NCBI RefSeq assembly: GCF_005144715.1
Contig: NZ_SWKR01000002.1
Span: 2,222,227-2,286,226 of the forward strand
Reading direction: 5' to 3'
Length of the DNA: 64,000 nt
Source of the DNA: Sphingomonas baiyangensis
GTDB lineage: Bacteria > Pseudomonadota > Alphaproteobacteria > Sphingomonadales > Sphingomonadaceae
Shown: piece after piece, positions 16,590 to 25,777 of the stretch
Layout of the letters: every line of letters starts with the position of its first letter
Numbering within the stretch: the first letter of the stretch is position 1
Program-made: the position numbers and the translations under genes
Notes under the pieces: model-generated
Seen by the model: the letters and a program-made list of their open reading frames with translations, nothing else
Databases searched by the model: none
Told to the model about the DNA's origin: nothing

Positions 16590-18422
16590 ATGGCCGACGC
16601 TGCTGCCCCGCCCCCCATCGCCGCCGCCGCATCCGTCGCGATCGACGCGCCTCCAGGCGAAACCCCGGCCGCGCCGCGCCGCCTCTCGGCGCTGGCCATC
16701 GTCTGGCGGTTCACGCGGCGCTATCCGCTGCAACTGGCGATGGCGGTGCTGGCCTTGCTCGTCGCCGCCGCGGCGACGCTCTATGTGCCGCGCACTTTCC
16801 AGCTCGTCGTCGACAACGGCTTTGCCGGCGGCACCGACGCAGCAAGCATCGCGCCCTTCTTCCACCGCTTGCTGATGGTCGTCGCGGTGCTGGCGGTCGC
16901 GACCGCGGCGCGCTTTTATTTCGTTTCGTGGCTGGCCGAACGGACGGTGGCCGACATGCGCGCGGCGGTGCATCGTAACCTGCTGCGCCTCGCGCCGCGC
17001 TGGTTCGAGGAGAACCGGCCGTCGGAGATCGCATCGCGCCTTACCGCCGATACCGGCGTTGTCGAGCAGATCGTCGGCTCGACGGTGTCGATCGCGCTGC
17101 GCAACGTGCTCATCGGCGTCGGCGGCGTCATCTATCTGTTCGCGCTCAGCCCCAAGCTGACGGGCTATCTGCTGCTTGGCATTCCGCTCGTCGTGCTGCC
17201 GATCCTGTGGCTGGGATCGCGCGTGCGCCGGCTGTCGCGCGAGAGTCAGGACCGCATCGCCGATATCGGCGCGATCGCGACCGAGACCCTCGGCGCGATG
17301 AAGATCGTGCAGGCCTTCGGGCAGGAAGCGCGCGAGGGCGAGCGCTTCGTCGCCGCGGTCGATCGCGGCTTCGGCACTGCACGCGCGCGCTTCGCCACGC
17401 GCGCGGTGATGACCGCTCTGGTCATCGGCATGCTGTTCACCGCCGTCACGCTCATCATCTGGGAAGCCGTGAGCGACGTGGCGAGCGGGCGGACGACGGG
17501 CGGATCGATCACCGCCTTCGTGCTTACCGCCGGGCTCGTAACGGGATCGTTCGGCGCGCTGGTCGAGGTCTATGGCGATCTTTTGCGCGCTTCGGGTGCG
17601 GCGGCGCGCCTTGCCGAACTGCTGGGCGAGGAGCCCGAAATCGCTGCCCCCACCGATCCGGTCGCGCTGCCCGACCCGCCCGAGGGCCGGGTCGCGTTCG
17701 ACGGCGTTACCTTCCGCTACCCGACACGACCCGATGTCGCGGCACTTGCCGATTTCACGCTTCACGTCGCGCCCGGCGAGACGGTGGCGGTGGTGGGGCC
17801 ATCGGGCGCCGGCAAGTCGACGTTGTTCCAGCTCGTCCAGCGTTTCTACGATCCGCAGGCGGGCAGCGTCTCGGTCGACGGCGTGCCCGTGCACCGTGCC
17901 GACCCGGCAGACGTGCGCGCGCGCATCGCGATGGTGCCGCAGGAAACGGTGATATTCGGGGCCTCGGCACGCGACAATCTGCGCTACGGCAAATGGGAAG
18001 CTAGCGACGAGGAATTGTGGCGCGCCGCGGAAGCCGCCAACGCCGCCGCCTTCCTGCGCGCGCTGCCGCAGGGGTTGGACACGTTTCTGGGTGAAGGCGG
18101 CGCGCGGCTTTCGGGCGGCCAGCGCCAGCGCATTGCCATCGCACGCGCGCTGCTTCGCGATGCCCCGATCCTGCTGCTCGACGAGGCGACCTCGGCGCTC
18201 GATGCCGAGAGCGAGCGGCTGGTGCAGGACGCGCTCGAGCGGCTGATGGCGAGCCGCACCACGCTGGTGATCGCCCACCGGCTGGCGACGGTACGCGCCG
18301 CGCGGCGCATCGTGGTGATGGATGCAGGACGCATCGTCGAGACGGGCAGCCACGCCGAGCTGATGACGCGCGGCGGGCTCTATGCGCGCCTTGCGACGCT
18401 GCAGTTCAGTGAGGCGGCCTGA
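16590..18422 (+). CDS. ABC exporter, fused membrane and ATPase domains (MsbA-related)
   Basis: 610 residues. The N-terminal half has about six membrane helices from residue 45 to 320 (Type IV exporter fold). The ATPase half has Walker A GPSGAGKST near residues 403-411, the signature LSGGQRQRIAIARAL, Walker B ILLLDEATSALD, and the switch His in VIAHRLATV. It works as a homodimer and exports lipids or hydrophobic compounds. It resembles the MsbA-related TIGR02204 type. Substrate is not evident. It diverges from phaZ and precedes an oxidoreductase gene by 14 bases. Confidence 0.9.
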   Translation: MADAAAPPPIAAAASVAIDAPPGETPAAPRRLSALAIVWRFTRRYPLQLAMAVLALLVAAAATLYVPRTFQLVVDNGFAGGTDAASIAPFFHRLLMVVAVLAVATAARFYFVSWLAERTVADMRAAVHRNLLRLAPRWFEENRPSEIASRLTADTGVVEQIVGSTVSIALRNVLIGVGGVIYLFALSPKLTGYLLLGIPLVVLPILWLGSRVRRLSRESQDRIADIGAIATETLGAMKIVQAFGQEAREGERFVAAVDRGFGTARARFATRAVMTALVIGMLFTAVTLIIWEAVSDVASGRTTGGSITAFVLTAGLVTGSFGALVEVYGDLLRASGAAARLAELLGEEPEIAAPTDPVALPDPPEGRVAFDGVTFRYPTRPDVAALADFTLHVAPGETVAVVGPSGAGKSTLFQLVQRFYDPQAGSVSVDGVPVHRADPADVRARIAMVPQETVIFGASARDNLRYGKWEASDEELWRAAEAANAAAFLRALPQGLDTFLGEGGARLSGGQRQRIAIARALLRDAPILLLDEATSALDAESERLVQDALERLMASRTTLVIAHRLATVRAARRIVVMDAGRIVETGSHAELMTRGGLYARLATLQFSEAA

Positions 18423-18436
18423 CGGGAGAGGCAGGG

Positions 18437-19600
18437 ATGGAACGCGAATTCGATGTCATCGTCTATGGCGCGACCGGCTATACCGGCGGGCTCGTCGCCG
18501 AATATCTGGCACACACCTACCCCGATCGCCGATGGGCGATGGCAGGTCGCTCGCTCACCAAGCTCGAAGCCGCGCGCACCGAAGCCGGCGCCCCGGCCGA
18601 CCTGCCGCTGATCGCCGCCAATGCCGACGATCCCTCGGCGCTCAAGGCGATGTGCGCGCGTGCGCGTGTGGTGCTTACCACCGTCGGGCCGTATCAGCTC
18701 TATGGCGAGCCGCTGGTGGCCGCCTGCGCGCATGGCGGCACCGACTATGTCGACCTGTGCGGCGAGCCCGCCTGGATGCGCCAGATGATCGACAAGTATC
18801 AGGCCGATGCCGCCGCATCGGGCGCCCGCATCCTGTTCTCGTGCGGGTTCGATTCAATCCCGTTCGATCTCGGCGTCTGGAAGCTGCAACAGGCGGCGCG
18901 CGCGAAGTTCGGTCGCCCCGCGCCGCGCGTGAAGGGGCGCATCCGCAAGATGCAGGGCACCTTTTCGGGTGGCACCTTCGCCAGCGCCAAGGCGACGATG
19001 GCCGCCGCCGCGCGCGACCCCGGCATCCTGAAGTTGATGATCGACCCCTTCGCGCTGACGCCGGGGTTCGAAGGCCCCAGCCAGCCCAAGGGCCTGATCC
19101 CCGAATATGACGCTGCCGTCGGCGGCTGGGTCGCGCCGTTCGTGATGGCGGCGATCAACACCAAGAACGTGCATCGCACCAACGCGCTCACCGGCCACGC
19201 CTATGGCACCGACTTCGTCTATGACGAGATGATGATCGCGCCGGGTCTGGGCGAAATGGGCAAGGCCGCTGCCGAGGCGATCGCGAAAATGAACCCGATC
19301 GGCGGCGACAAGGGGCCGAAACCCGGCGAAGGCCCCAGCCGCGAGGAGCGCGAGGCGGGCTTCTACGACATCCTGTTCATCGGCGAGATGCCCGATGGCG
19401 ACCGCGTCGAAGCCGTGGTGACGGGCGACAGGGACCCCGGCTACGGATCGACGAGCAAGATGATCGCCGAAACGGCGCTGTGCCTGATCGATGCCGACGT
19501 GCCCGCCACGGGCGGCATCTGGACGCCCACCGCGCTGATGGCGCAGCCGCTGGTCGAGCGCCTCGAAGCGCGTGCGGGGCTGACTTTCGTGGCGGGGTGA
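18437..19600 (+). CDS. Saccharopine dehydrogenase-like / trans-acting enoyl reductase family protein
   Basis: 387 residues. An N-terminal Rossmann fold has DVIVYGATGYTGGLVAEYL at about residues 5-23 and a conserved SCGFDSIPFDLG motif near residue 135, both typical of the family that includes mycobacterial trans-acting enoyl reductase. Members reduce lipid or polyketide intermediates with NAD(P)H, but bacterial substrates are mostly unknown. Closeness to an MsbA-like lipid exporter (14 bases) suggests a lipid-related role, by context only. Confidence 0.8.
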   Translation: MEREFDVIVYGATGYTGGLVAEYLAHTYPDRRWAMAGRSLTKLEAARTEAGAPADLPLIAANADDPSALKAMCARARVVLTTVGPYQLYGEPLVAACAHGGTDYVDLCGEPAWMRQMIDKYQADAAASGARILFSCGFDSIPFDLGVWKLQQAARAKFGRPAPRVKGRIRKMQGTFSGGTFASAKATMAAAARDPGILKLMIDPFALTPGFEGPSQPKGLIPEYDAAVGGWVAPFVMAAINTKNVHRTNALTGHAYGTDFVYDEMMIAPGLGEMGKAAAEAIAKMNPIGGDKGPKPGEGPSREEREAGFYDILFIGEMPDGDRVEAVVTGDRDPGYGSTSKMIAETALCLIDADVPATGGIWTPTALMAQPLVERLEARAGLTFVAG

Positions 19601-19632
19601 TCCGCCCCGGCATAGAGAGGATTACAAGACCC

Positions 19633-19947
19633 TCACCCCTGATAGGACAGGATTGCCACGAAGGCCGTGGTCAGCGCAGCGAGCAGCGTGAGCGGCACCC
19701 ATTTGCGGCGGCGGCGCTCGATCGCGGCGTCGAGGCGCGACAGGTCGAGCCAGTAGTTTCCCGGCGCCGCGGCGCGGATGATGCCGTCGCGCGCCAGCTT
19801 CTCGAACTCGCGACGCTCGGTGGGGCTCGGCGGGGCATATTCGATCGCGTCGCCCGGCTCGATCGCATGCAGCGCGAGGAAATGCGCGCGTACCTTGTGG
19901 CGCGCGAGCGACACGGCGCGCGCGGGCGTGCGCACCGGCGCGCTCAC
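19633..19947 (-). CDS. Small protein with C-terminal membrane anchor (104 aa)
   Basis: 104 residues from a GTG at 19947 that overlaps the stop of the RNase R gene (GTGA), so translation is probably coupled. The body is basic and polar with a winged-helix-like stretch (PSPTERREFEKLARDGIIRAA), and a single hydrophobic helix near residues 84-101 ends it. It looks like a tail-anchored inner-membrane protein. No family is recognised; coupling to rnr is the only clue to role. Confidence 0.6.
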   Translation of the reverse strand: MSAPVRTPARAVSLARHKVRAHFLALHAIEPGDAIEYAPPSPTERREFEKLARDGIIRAAAPGNYWLDLSRLDAAIERRRRKWVPLTLLAALTTAFVAILSYQG

Positions 19948-22208
19948 CGGCGCTTCTTTCCCTGATGACGGATATTGGCGGGCCGCCCGCGCCGCTTGAG
20001 CACGCGCGGCGGCGCCGGCCGCCGGCCGTCATCGCGCGGCGCTTTGCCCGGCCCGCTGCCCGATCCCTTGCCGTCAGGCAGTTCGAAGCGCAGCGCACCC
20101 GTCACCGGATTGGCCTCGGCGAGCCGCAGTTCGAGCCGCTGGCCCATCGCATAGCTTTCCCCCGTCTCGTCGCCCACCAGCCGCTGGCTCGCCTCGTCGA
20201 AGCGGAAATATTCGCGGCCAAGATCGCGTGCGGGCACCAGCCCGTCGCCGCCGACGCCGTCGACCGTGGCGAAGAAGCCGAAGCTGGCGACGCCAGTGAT
20301 GCGCGCCTCCATCACTTCGCCAACATGCGCCGACAGATAGGCGGCGACATAGCGGTCCACCGTCTCGCGCTCGGCTTCCATCGCGCGGCGCTCGAGCCCC
20401 GAGATCATCTGACCCACGCGCTCCATCGCGCCGGCATCCTCGCCCGAAAGCTCGCCCGGTCCGAGCTTGTACGCGCTCACCAGCGAGCGGTGGACGATGA
20501 GATCGGCATAGCGGCGGATGGGCGAGGTGAAATGCGCATAGCTACCGAGCGCGAGGCCGAAATGCCCGGCATTCTGCGGCCCGTAATAGGCCTGCGTCTG
20601 GCTGCGCAGCACCTGCTGCATGATCTCCTCGCGCGCCTCATGCTCGCCCAACAGGCCGAGGATGTGGTTGAACGTACGCGGCTGCATCACCTGGCCGAGC
20701 GCGAAAGCGATATCGAAGGTCTTGAGATAGTCCTTCAGCGCGACGAGCTTCTCGCGCGAGGGCGGCTCGTGGATGCGGTACATTACCGGCGCCTTCTTCT
20801 TTTCGAGCGCCTTGGCCGCCGCGACATTGGCGGCGATCATGAAATCCTCGATCAGCTTGTGCGCGTCGAGCCGCTCGCGCGGCGCGACCGAGAGGATGCG
20901 CCCCTTCTCGTCGAGCACGATGCGCCGCTCGGGCAGGTCGAGATCGAGCGGGCTGCGCTTGTCACGCGCGGCGTTGAGCGCGCGCCAGCACGCCCAGAGC
21001 GGCAGCAGCGTAGAAGACACGAGGTCGGCCGGCACTGCGTCGCACGTCTCGTCCCGCGCTGCGGCATCCACCGCCGCCTGCGCATCCTCATAGGCGATAT
21101 TGGCCGCGATGCGCACCACCGCGCGCGTGAAGCGCCAGTCGCGCAATTCGCCATCCTTGCCGATCCGCAGATGGCAGACGAGCGCCGCACGATCGACGCC
21201 CTCTTTCAGCGAGCAGACATCGGCCGAGAGTATCTCGGGCAGCATCGGCACGACGCGATCGGGGAAATAGACCGAGTTGCCGCGCTTGCGCGCTTCCTTG
21301 TCGAGCAGCGATCCCGGACGGACGTAGAACGAAACGTCGGCGATCGCCACGATCGCGCGGAATCCGCCCTCGTTCGCTGGATCGTCGTCGGGGGCGGCCC
21401 AGACGGCGTCGTCATGATCGCGGGCGTCGACCGGATCGATCGCAACGATGGGAATGTGGCGCAGATCCTCGCGCTCATCGCCGAGCGGAAGTTGCGCCAC
21501 GCGCTCGGCTTCGGCGAGCAATTCGGGCGAGAACACGTTGGGAATGCCGTGCCGATGGATCGCGATCATCGAGAAGCTGCGCGGCGCGAACGGATCGCCG
21601 AGCCGCTCGCTGACCTTCACGCCGATGCGCGGCGGGCGGCCGGTCTTCTCGGCGAGCACCAGATCGCCCGGTTCGGCATCGCCGCGGTCGAGCACCGGGA
21701 AGGATCGCCGATCCTTCTTCTCGACCCCCTGCAGGAACAGCCGGCCGCCTTCCTCGTGCAGCACGCCCAGCACCTGCTCCTCGCCGCGCGCCAGCCGCTT
21801 CATCGGATGCGCGATCCAGCCCTTGCCGGCTTCCTCGGTGCGCGCGAGGATGCGGTCGCCCGGCCCCAGCGCCGGTTGCTTCGCCCGCTCGCGTACGCGC
21901 AGCCGCGGCACCGGCAGCCCTTCGGCTTCCCAGCGCTCGGGCACCGCCCACACCGTGTCGCCCTCGACACCGGCGATGCGCAGTACCGTGACCTTGGGCA
22001 GCCCGCCCATCTTGTGGAAGGCGCGGCCGGGAGCGCTGTCGATCAGCCCCTCGTCGCTCATGTCCTTGAGCAGCGCCTTCAGCGCGATCTTGTCCTGCGC
22101 CGACAGGCCGAACGCCTTGGCGATCTCGCGCTTGCCTGCCGGCTGCTCGGACTGCGCGATGAAATCGAGAATCTGCTGGCGGCTGGGAAGCCCTGGGCGA
22201 GTACGCAT
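19944..22208 (-). CDS. rnr: Ribonuclease R
   Basis: About 754 residues from the ATG at 22208; an in-frame ATG at 22244 would overlap the upstream stop codon (TGATG) and add 12 residues. Domains in order are a winged helix (LPSRQQILDFI), cold-shock domains, the RNB exonuclease centre with IDPVDARDHDDAVWA (metal-binding Asp residues), an S1 domain, and a basic Lys/Arg tail. It is a processive 3'-5' exonuclease that degrades structured RNA and helps rRNA and tmRNA quality control. It lies in a tight minus-strand run from proS to the 104-residue gene. Confidence 0.94.
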   Translation of the reverse strand: MRTRPGLPSRQQILDFIAQSEQPAGKREIAKAFGLSAQDKIALKALLKDMSDEGLIDSAPGRAFHKMGGLPKVTVLRIAGVEGDTVWAVPERWEAEGLPVPRLRVRERAKQPALGPGDRILARTEEAGKGWIAHPMKRLARGEEQVLGVLHEEGGRLFLQGVEKKDRRSFPVLDRGDAEPGDLVLAEKTGRPPRIGVKVSERLGDPFAPRSFSMIAIHRHGIPNVFSPELLAEAERVAQLPLGDEREDLRHIPIVAIDPVDARDHDDAVWAAPDDDPANEGGFRAIVAIADVSFYVRPGSLLDKEARKRGNSVYFPDRVVPMLPEILSADVCSLKEGVDRAALVCHLRIGKDGELRDWRFTRAVVRIAANIAYEDAQAAVDAAARDETCDAVPADLVSSTLLPLWACWRALNAARDKRSPLDLDLPERRIVLDEKGRILSVAPRERLDAHKLIEDFMIAANVAAAKALEKKKAPVMYRIHEPPSREKLVALKDYLKTFDIAFALGQVMQPRTFNHILGLLGEHEAREEIMQQVLRSQTQAYYGPQNAGHFGLALGSYAHFTSPIRRYADLIVHRSLVSAYKLGPGELSGEDAGAMERVGQMISGLERRAMEAERETVDRYVAAYLSAHVGEVMEARITGVASFGFFATVDGVGGDGLVPARDLGREYFRFDEASQRLVGDETGESYAMGQRLELRLAEANPVTGALRFELPDGKGSGSGPGKAPRDDGRRPAPPRVLKRRGRPANIRHQGKKRR

Positions 22209-22243
22209 CGCCGACAGATAGGCGCGCGCACGGCGCGGCGCCA

Positions 22244-22720
22244 TCACGTATAGGCGATCATCCGCCCCGCCACGACCACGGCGGCCCATAGCGCGAGCGA
22301 CAAGACCGCGAGCGCCCGCGCCGCCGCGGGCACGCTTGCCACCCCAACCCCAATCGCGCGGAAGCGCCAGCGAAAGAACAGCGCGTTGCCGATCGCCGCG
22401 GCGACCAGCCATAGCTTGAGATGAAAGGTGGCGCTGGTGGCGAGCGCCGGGGCATCAGCGGCGAACAGCAGCAGTCCGCTCGCGAGCATGATCGCCAGCC
22501 CCGCCACCGCCGCCGGCGTCAGCGCGCGTTCGAGCGGGGCAAGCGGCAGCATCGACCACGCCCCGGCAATGCGCGCATCGACGATGCCAATCGCACCCAC
22601 CAGCAGGATGGCACCCAGCACGTGCGCGACGTTCGTCCAAGGATACACGCCGCCGCGCGCGAGCACATCGAGGCCCGTCGCCTCGACCAGCCCCGCCGCC
22701 CCCATCAGCACCGCTTCCAC
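22244..22720 (-). CDS. Four-helix membrane protein (DUF6644-like)
   Basis: 158 residues with four clear hydrophobic helices, about 31-49, 68-87, 99-117 and 136-153, and a WTNVAHVLGAILLVGAIGIVD segment in the first. This resembles the DUF6644 family of bacterial membrane proteins, by my recollection. It is preceded by a small secreted DUF6152-type gene 8 bases upstream, and the two usually travel together. A role in redox or metal handling has been suggested for such pairs only by context, and I cannot support it from sequence. Confidence 0.65.
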   Translation of the reverse strand: MEAVLMGAAGLVEATGLDVLARGGVYPWTNVAHVLGAILLVGAIGIVDARIAGAWSMLPLAPLERALTPAAVAGLAIMLASGLLLFAADAPALATSATFHLKLWLVAAAIGNALFFRWRFRAIGVGVASVPAAARALAVLSLALWAAVVVAGRMIAYT

Positions 22721-22727
22721 GCTCAGA

Positions 22728-23084
22728 TCAGCGCAGCTCGACCTTCTTGTCGTTCACAAATACGCGCTCGACACGCATTTCGGGCGTACCGTCCTTGCGC
22801 ACATAGCCCGTGAGCGAGATTCGCTGTCCGGCATCGATCTCGTTCTTGGCCAGCCCGCGCGCTTCCATCCGCGTCGTAGGGGCGAGCACCACGTCCCAGC
22901 TTCCGCCACGCCAGTTCATCTTGGCGGTGCCGTGCGCATTGCCCCAGGTTACCGAATTGAGCGGCCCCGTGAGCGTGATGGGCTTGCTCTCGTCATACGA
23001 GCTCCAGCCATGATGCGCGAGGGCGGCCGCGGGCATCGCGGCGATGGCGCAAGCGGCGAACAGCGAATGAAGGCGGCGAGACAT
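22728..23084 (-). CDS. Exported small protein, DUF6152-like
   Basis: 118 residues from the ATG at 23084, preceded by GAGGA. Residues 1-23 form a signal peptide ending Ala-Leu-Ala, so the mature protein starts with a His-His-Gly-Trp motif. The rest is a small beta-rich OB-like domain (ITLTGPLNSVTWGNAHG, then ISLTGYVRKDG), as in DUF6152. It likely acts in the periplasm. It forms a two-gene unit with the downstream membrane protein. Confidence 0.75.
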   Translation of the reverse strand: MSRRLHSLFAACAIAAMPAAALAHHGWSSYDESKPITLTGPLNSVTWGNAHGTAKMNWRGGSWDVVLAPTTRMEARGLAKNEIDAGQRISLTGYVRKDGTPEMRVERVFVNDKKVELR

Positions 23085-23149
23085 GGCGCATCCTCGTGTG
23101 ATTGATCGCGTCGAAACGCGACAACGCGCGAGCAGCGCCGAACGCTCCC

Positions 23150-24682
23150 TCAATAGGCGCGCGCCACCAGGATGCGCTCGACTGCCGGTTCGCCGGTGAA
23201 GATGCAGGCGCCATCCGCCGGCGCGGCGTCCTGCGCGACGTTGCGCACGGTAAGCTTGAGCGCCTTCAATCGCTCGACCACGGCGTCGAGCGCGGCGCCG
23301 CTCGGCTTGCTCCACTGCACCTCGACCCAGCCGGGATAGCGCTCGCCCTCGGCGAAATGCGCTTCGAGCTCGGCGAACTTGGTGACGCCGCGACGGATGC
23401 CGGCATCGAGGCGCGTACGCGCATCGGCGTGCAGTGCCTGCTGGATATTCTCGAGCATCGCGGCGGCGGCGCCAACGAACGCGTCGCGCGGCTCGATCGC
23501 GCTCGCGAGCTTGCCGCTGTCCTGATACAGCCGGTCGCGGCGGATCACCGCGACGTTGCCGCCCGCCACGTCGCGCGGGCCGACCTCGACGATGATCGGC
23601 GCGCCCTTCTTCACCCAGCCCCAGCGCTTGGCCTGCGCCTTGGCCGCCTTGCCGTCGACCAGCGCGCGCACCGGCTCGCCGAGCGCGCTCAGCTTCGCCA
23701 GCTCGCCCTGCAAGGCACGGGCATAGTCCATCACCGCCGCATCCTCGGGACCATCGCGCAGCATCGGCACGATGACGATTTGCCACGGCGCGATTGCCGG
23801 CGGCACGCGCAGCCCGTCATCATCGCCATGCACCATGATGACGCCGCCGATCATGCGCGTGGAAACGCCCCAGCTCGTCGTCTGCGCCAGTTCGAGCTCG
23901 CCTTCGGCATTCTGGAAACGGATATTCTGCGCGGTGGAAAAGGTGGTGCCGAGGAAATGGCTGGTGCCCGCCTGCAGCGCCTTGCCGTCCTGCATCATCG
24001 CCTCGATGCTGTAGGTGGCGACGGCGCCAGGGAAGCGCTCGTTCTCGGGCTTCTCGCCCGCCACCACAGGCATCGCCAAGCAATCCTCGGCGAAGCTGCG
24101 ATAGACTTCGAGCATGCGCAGCATCTCGTCGCGCGCCTCGGCTTCGCTGGCGTGCGCGGTATGGCCTTCCTGCCACAGGAACTCGGCGGTGCGCAGGAAC
24201 ATGCGCGTACGCATTTCCCAGCGCACGACATTGGCCCATTGGTTGATGAGCACCGGCAGATCGCGCCACGACTGCACCCAGCGGCTGAACGCAGCACCGA
24301 TCACCGTCTCGCTGGTGGGGCGTACCACCAGCGGTTCTTCCAGCCTGGCGGCGGGGTCGGGCACCAGCTTGCCGTCCTGCTGGATCAGCCGGTGGTGCGT
24401 GACGACCGCCATCTCCTTGGCGAAACCGTCGACATGCTCGGCCTCCTTCTCGAAATAGGAGAGCGGGATGAACAGCGGGAAATAGCAGTTCTCGTGCCCC
24501 GTCGCCTTGATGCGATCGTCGAGCAGGCGCTGGATGCGTTCCCAGATGCCATAGCCCCATGGCCGGATGACCATGCAGCCGCGCACGCCCGATTCCTCGG
24601 CCATGTCGGCCTCGGCGATGACGGTCTGATACCAGCGCGCGAAATCATCGGCGCGGGTGACGGAAAGGGCGTGCTTTATCAT
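23150..24682 (-). CDS. proS: Prolyl-tRNA synthetase, type 3 (archaeal/eukaryote-like)
   Basis: 510 residues. Class II signatures are GIWERIQRLLDDRIKATGHENCYFPLFIP, EEPLVVRPTSETVIG (motif 2 region) and WEMRTRMFLRTAEFLWQEGHT. The protein ends in a C-terminal Tyr (ARAY), as in the type 3 ProRS that lacks the editing insertion of the E. coli type. It charges tRNA-Pro with proline in the cytoplasm. The window also encodes a tRNA-Pro(GGG). It heads a tight minus-strand gene run. Confidence 0.95.
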   Translation of the reverse strand: MIKHALSVTRADDFARWYQTVIAEADMAEESGVRGCMVIRPWGYGIWERIQRLLDDRIKATGHENCYFPLFIPLSYFEKEAEHVDGFAKEMAVVTHHRLIQQDGKLVPDPAARLEEPLVVRPTSETVIGAAFSRWVQSWRDLPVLINQWANVVRWEMRTRMFLRTAEFLWQEGHTAHASEAEARDEMLRMLEVYRSFAEDCLAMPVVAGEKPENERFPGAVATYSIEAMMQDGKALQAGTSHFLGTTFSTAQNIRFQNAEGELELAQTTSWGVSTRMIGGVIMVHGDDDGLRVPPAIAPWQIVIVPMLRDGPEDAAVMDYARALQGELAKLSALGEPVRALVDGKAAKAQAKRWGWVKKGAPIIVEVGPRDVAGGNVAVIRRDRLYQDSGKLASAIEPRDAFVGAAAAMLENIQQALHADARTRLDAGIRRGVTKFAELEAHFAEGERYPGWVEVQWSKPSGAALDAVVERLKALKLTVRNVAQDAAPADGACIFTGEPAVERILVARAY

Positions 24683-24735
24683 GCGCGCGCGATAGCGCGG
24701 CGCAGCGCCGAGCGGAAGCGGGCTTGGTTCCCAGC

Positions 24736-25449
24736 CTAGGCGCCGTCGAGCTCGGGGTAGTGGCGGAAGATGCCCATCTCGTTGAACGCCAGCCGACGGT
24801 CGCTCGCCAGATACGCCTTCACCCCCGCAAGGTCCGAAACCGCGCGATGCAGCGCCATGAGCGCGGGGTAGTCGCCCTCGATCGCCGCCATGCGCTGCGG
24901 AAACGCGTAGCGCAGGCCTTCGACGAGCTGGAACAGCGAGCAGTCGGCATAGGTCCAGCGCGGCCCCATCAGGAACGCGCCGCTTTCGTCATGCGCGGCG
25001 GCATCGTCGAAATGACCGAGGAACTTGGGCATCCGCTCGTCGCGGAACGTCTGCGCGGCGCGCGCCGCCTCGGGCTTCTGGTCCTCGTAATAGTCGCCGG
25101 TGCCCACCGGATGATGGACATTGTGCGCCTCGGTCACGCAATCGGCGATGGTGAGTTGCAACTGCTCGATCCAGAGCCGGTCGGCAAGCTCGGACGGCGC
25201 CAGCATGTGCCGCTCGCCCAGATAGGCGAGAATCGCCGCGACATGCGCGATCACCAGCCCCTCGGGCGTCTCCAGATAGGGCGGCGCGAAGGGCGTGCGG
25301 CCGTGGCGGGCATTGAGATCGGCAAGCAGCGCATCGCTGCCTTGCTCGCGCGCGGCATCGACATAGTCGATCCCGCCGGCTTCGAGTGCCAGCCGCACGA
25401 ACTCGCCGCGGCCCTGAATCTCGGGCCAGTACCACAGCGTATAGGTCAA
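24736..25449 (-). CDS. Glutathione S-transferase family protein
   Basis: 237 residues. The start is a TTG at 25449 overlapping the stop of the bolA-like gene (TTGA). The N-terminal thioredoxin-like half begins TYTLWYWPEIQGRGEFVRLALEAGGIDY, with the Tyr/Arg pattern of the Sigma/Mu-like GSTs, and has the SNAIL-equivalent region near residue 70. The C-terminal helical half has GPRWTYADCSLFQLVEGL. It probably conjugates glutathione to electrophiles. Its coupling to bolA also suggests a link to glutathione-dependent iron-sulfur biology, by context only. Confidence 0.88.
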   Translation of the reverse strand: MTYTLWYWPEIQGRGEFVRLALEAGGIDYVDAAREQGSDALLADLNARHGRTPFAPPYLETPEGLVIAHVAAILAYLGERHMLAPSELADRLWIEQLQLTIADCVTEAHNVHHPVGTGDYYEDQKPEAARAAQTFRDERMPKFLGHFDDAAAHDESGAFLMGPRWTYADCSLFQLVEGLRYAFPQRMAAIEGDYPALMALHRAVSDLAGVKAYLASDRRLAFNEMGIFRHYPELDGA

Positions 25450-25736
25450 TCGCCTTCTCCGGTTGCGCGCAGCTTCATGCTGAGCGCGTGGATGCGCGTG
25501 GCGAGCAGCTCGGCCAGCGCATGGTTGACCAACCGCTGCCGCTGCACCCGGTTCAATCCGGCGAAGGCGGCGCTTTCGATCTCGACGGCGAAATGCGTCT
25601 CGCCCGTGCCATCATCGCCCATATGGCCGGCATGGTGGTGGCTTTCGTTGAGCACCACCAGCCGCGACGGAGCGAGCGCATGGGTCAGACGATCGGCGAT
25701 GGCGGCCTCAACGGCGCCGGTGGAAGGCATGGTCAT
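25446..25736 (-). CDS. BolA family protein
   Basis: 96 residues from the ATG at 25736, with a second ATG two codons later. The class signature is ESHHHAGHMG near residues 29-38, followed by HFAVEIESAAFAGLNRVQRQRLVNHAL, the BolA helix-turn region. BolA proteins partner with monothiol glutaredoxins to bind or transfer 2Fe-2S clusters. It diverges from a J-domain gene across about 40 bases, an arrangement I recall in other alphaproteobacteria. Its stop codon overlaps the TTG start of the GST gene. Confidence 0.9.
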   Translation of the reverse strand: MTMPSTGAVEAAIADRLTHALAPSRLVVLNESHHHAGHMGDDGTGETHFAVEIESAAFAGLNRVQRQRLVNHALAELLATRIHALSMKLRATGEGD

Positions 25737-25777
25737 GGCGCCTATATAGGCGGCTTTTGCATCACGGAGGAGCCGGC

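Noticed and set aside
19965..22253. A 762-codon plus-strand frame antisense to rnr
   Set aside because: The composition is Arg/His/Glu-rich and has no domain. It is a shadow of the RNase R gene.
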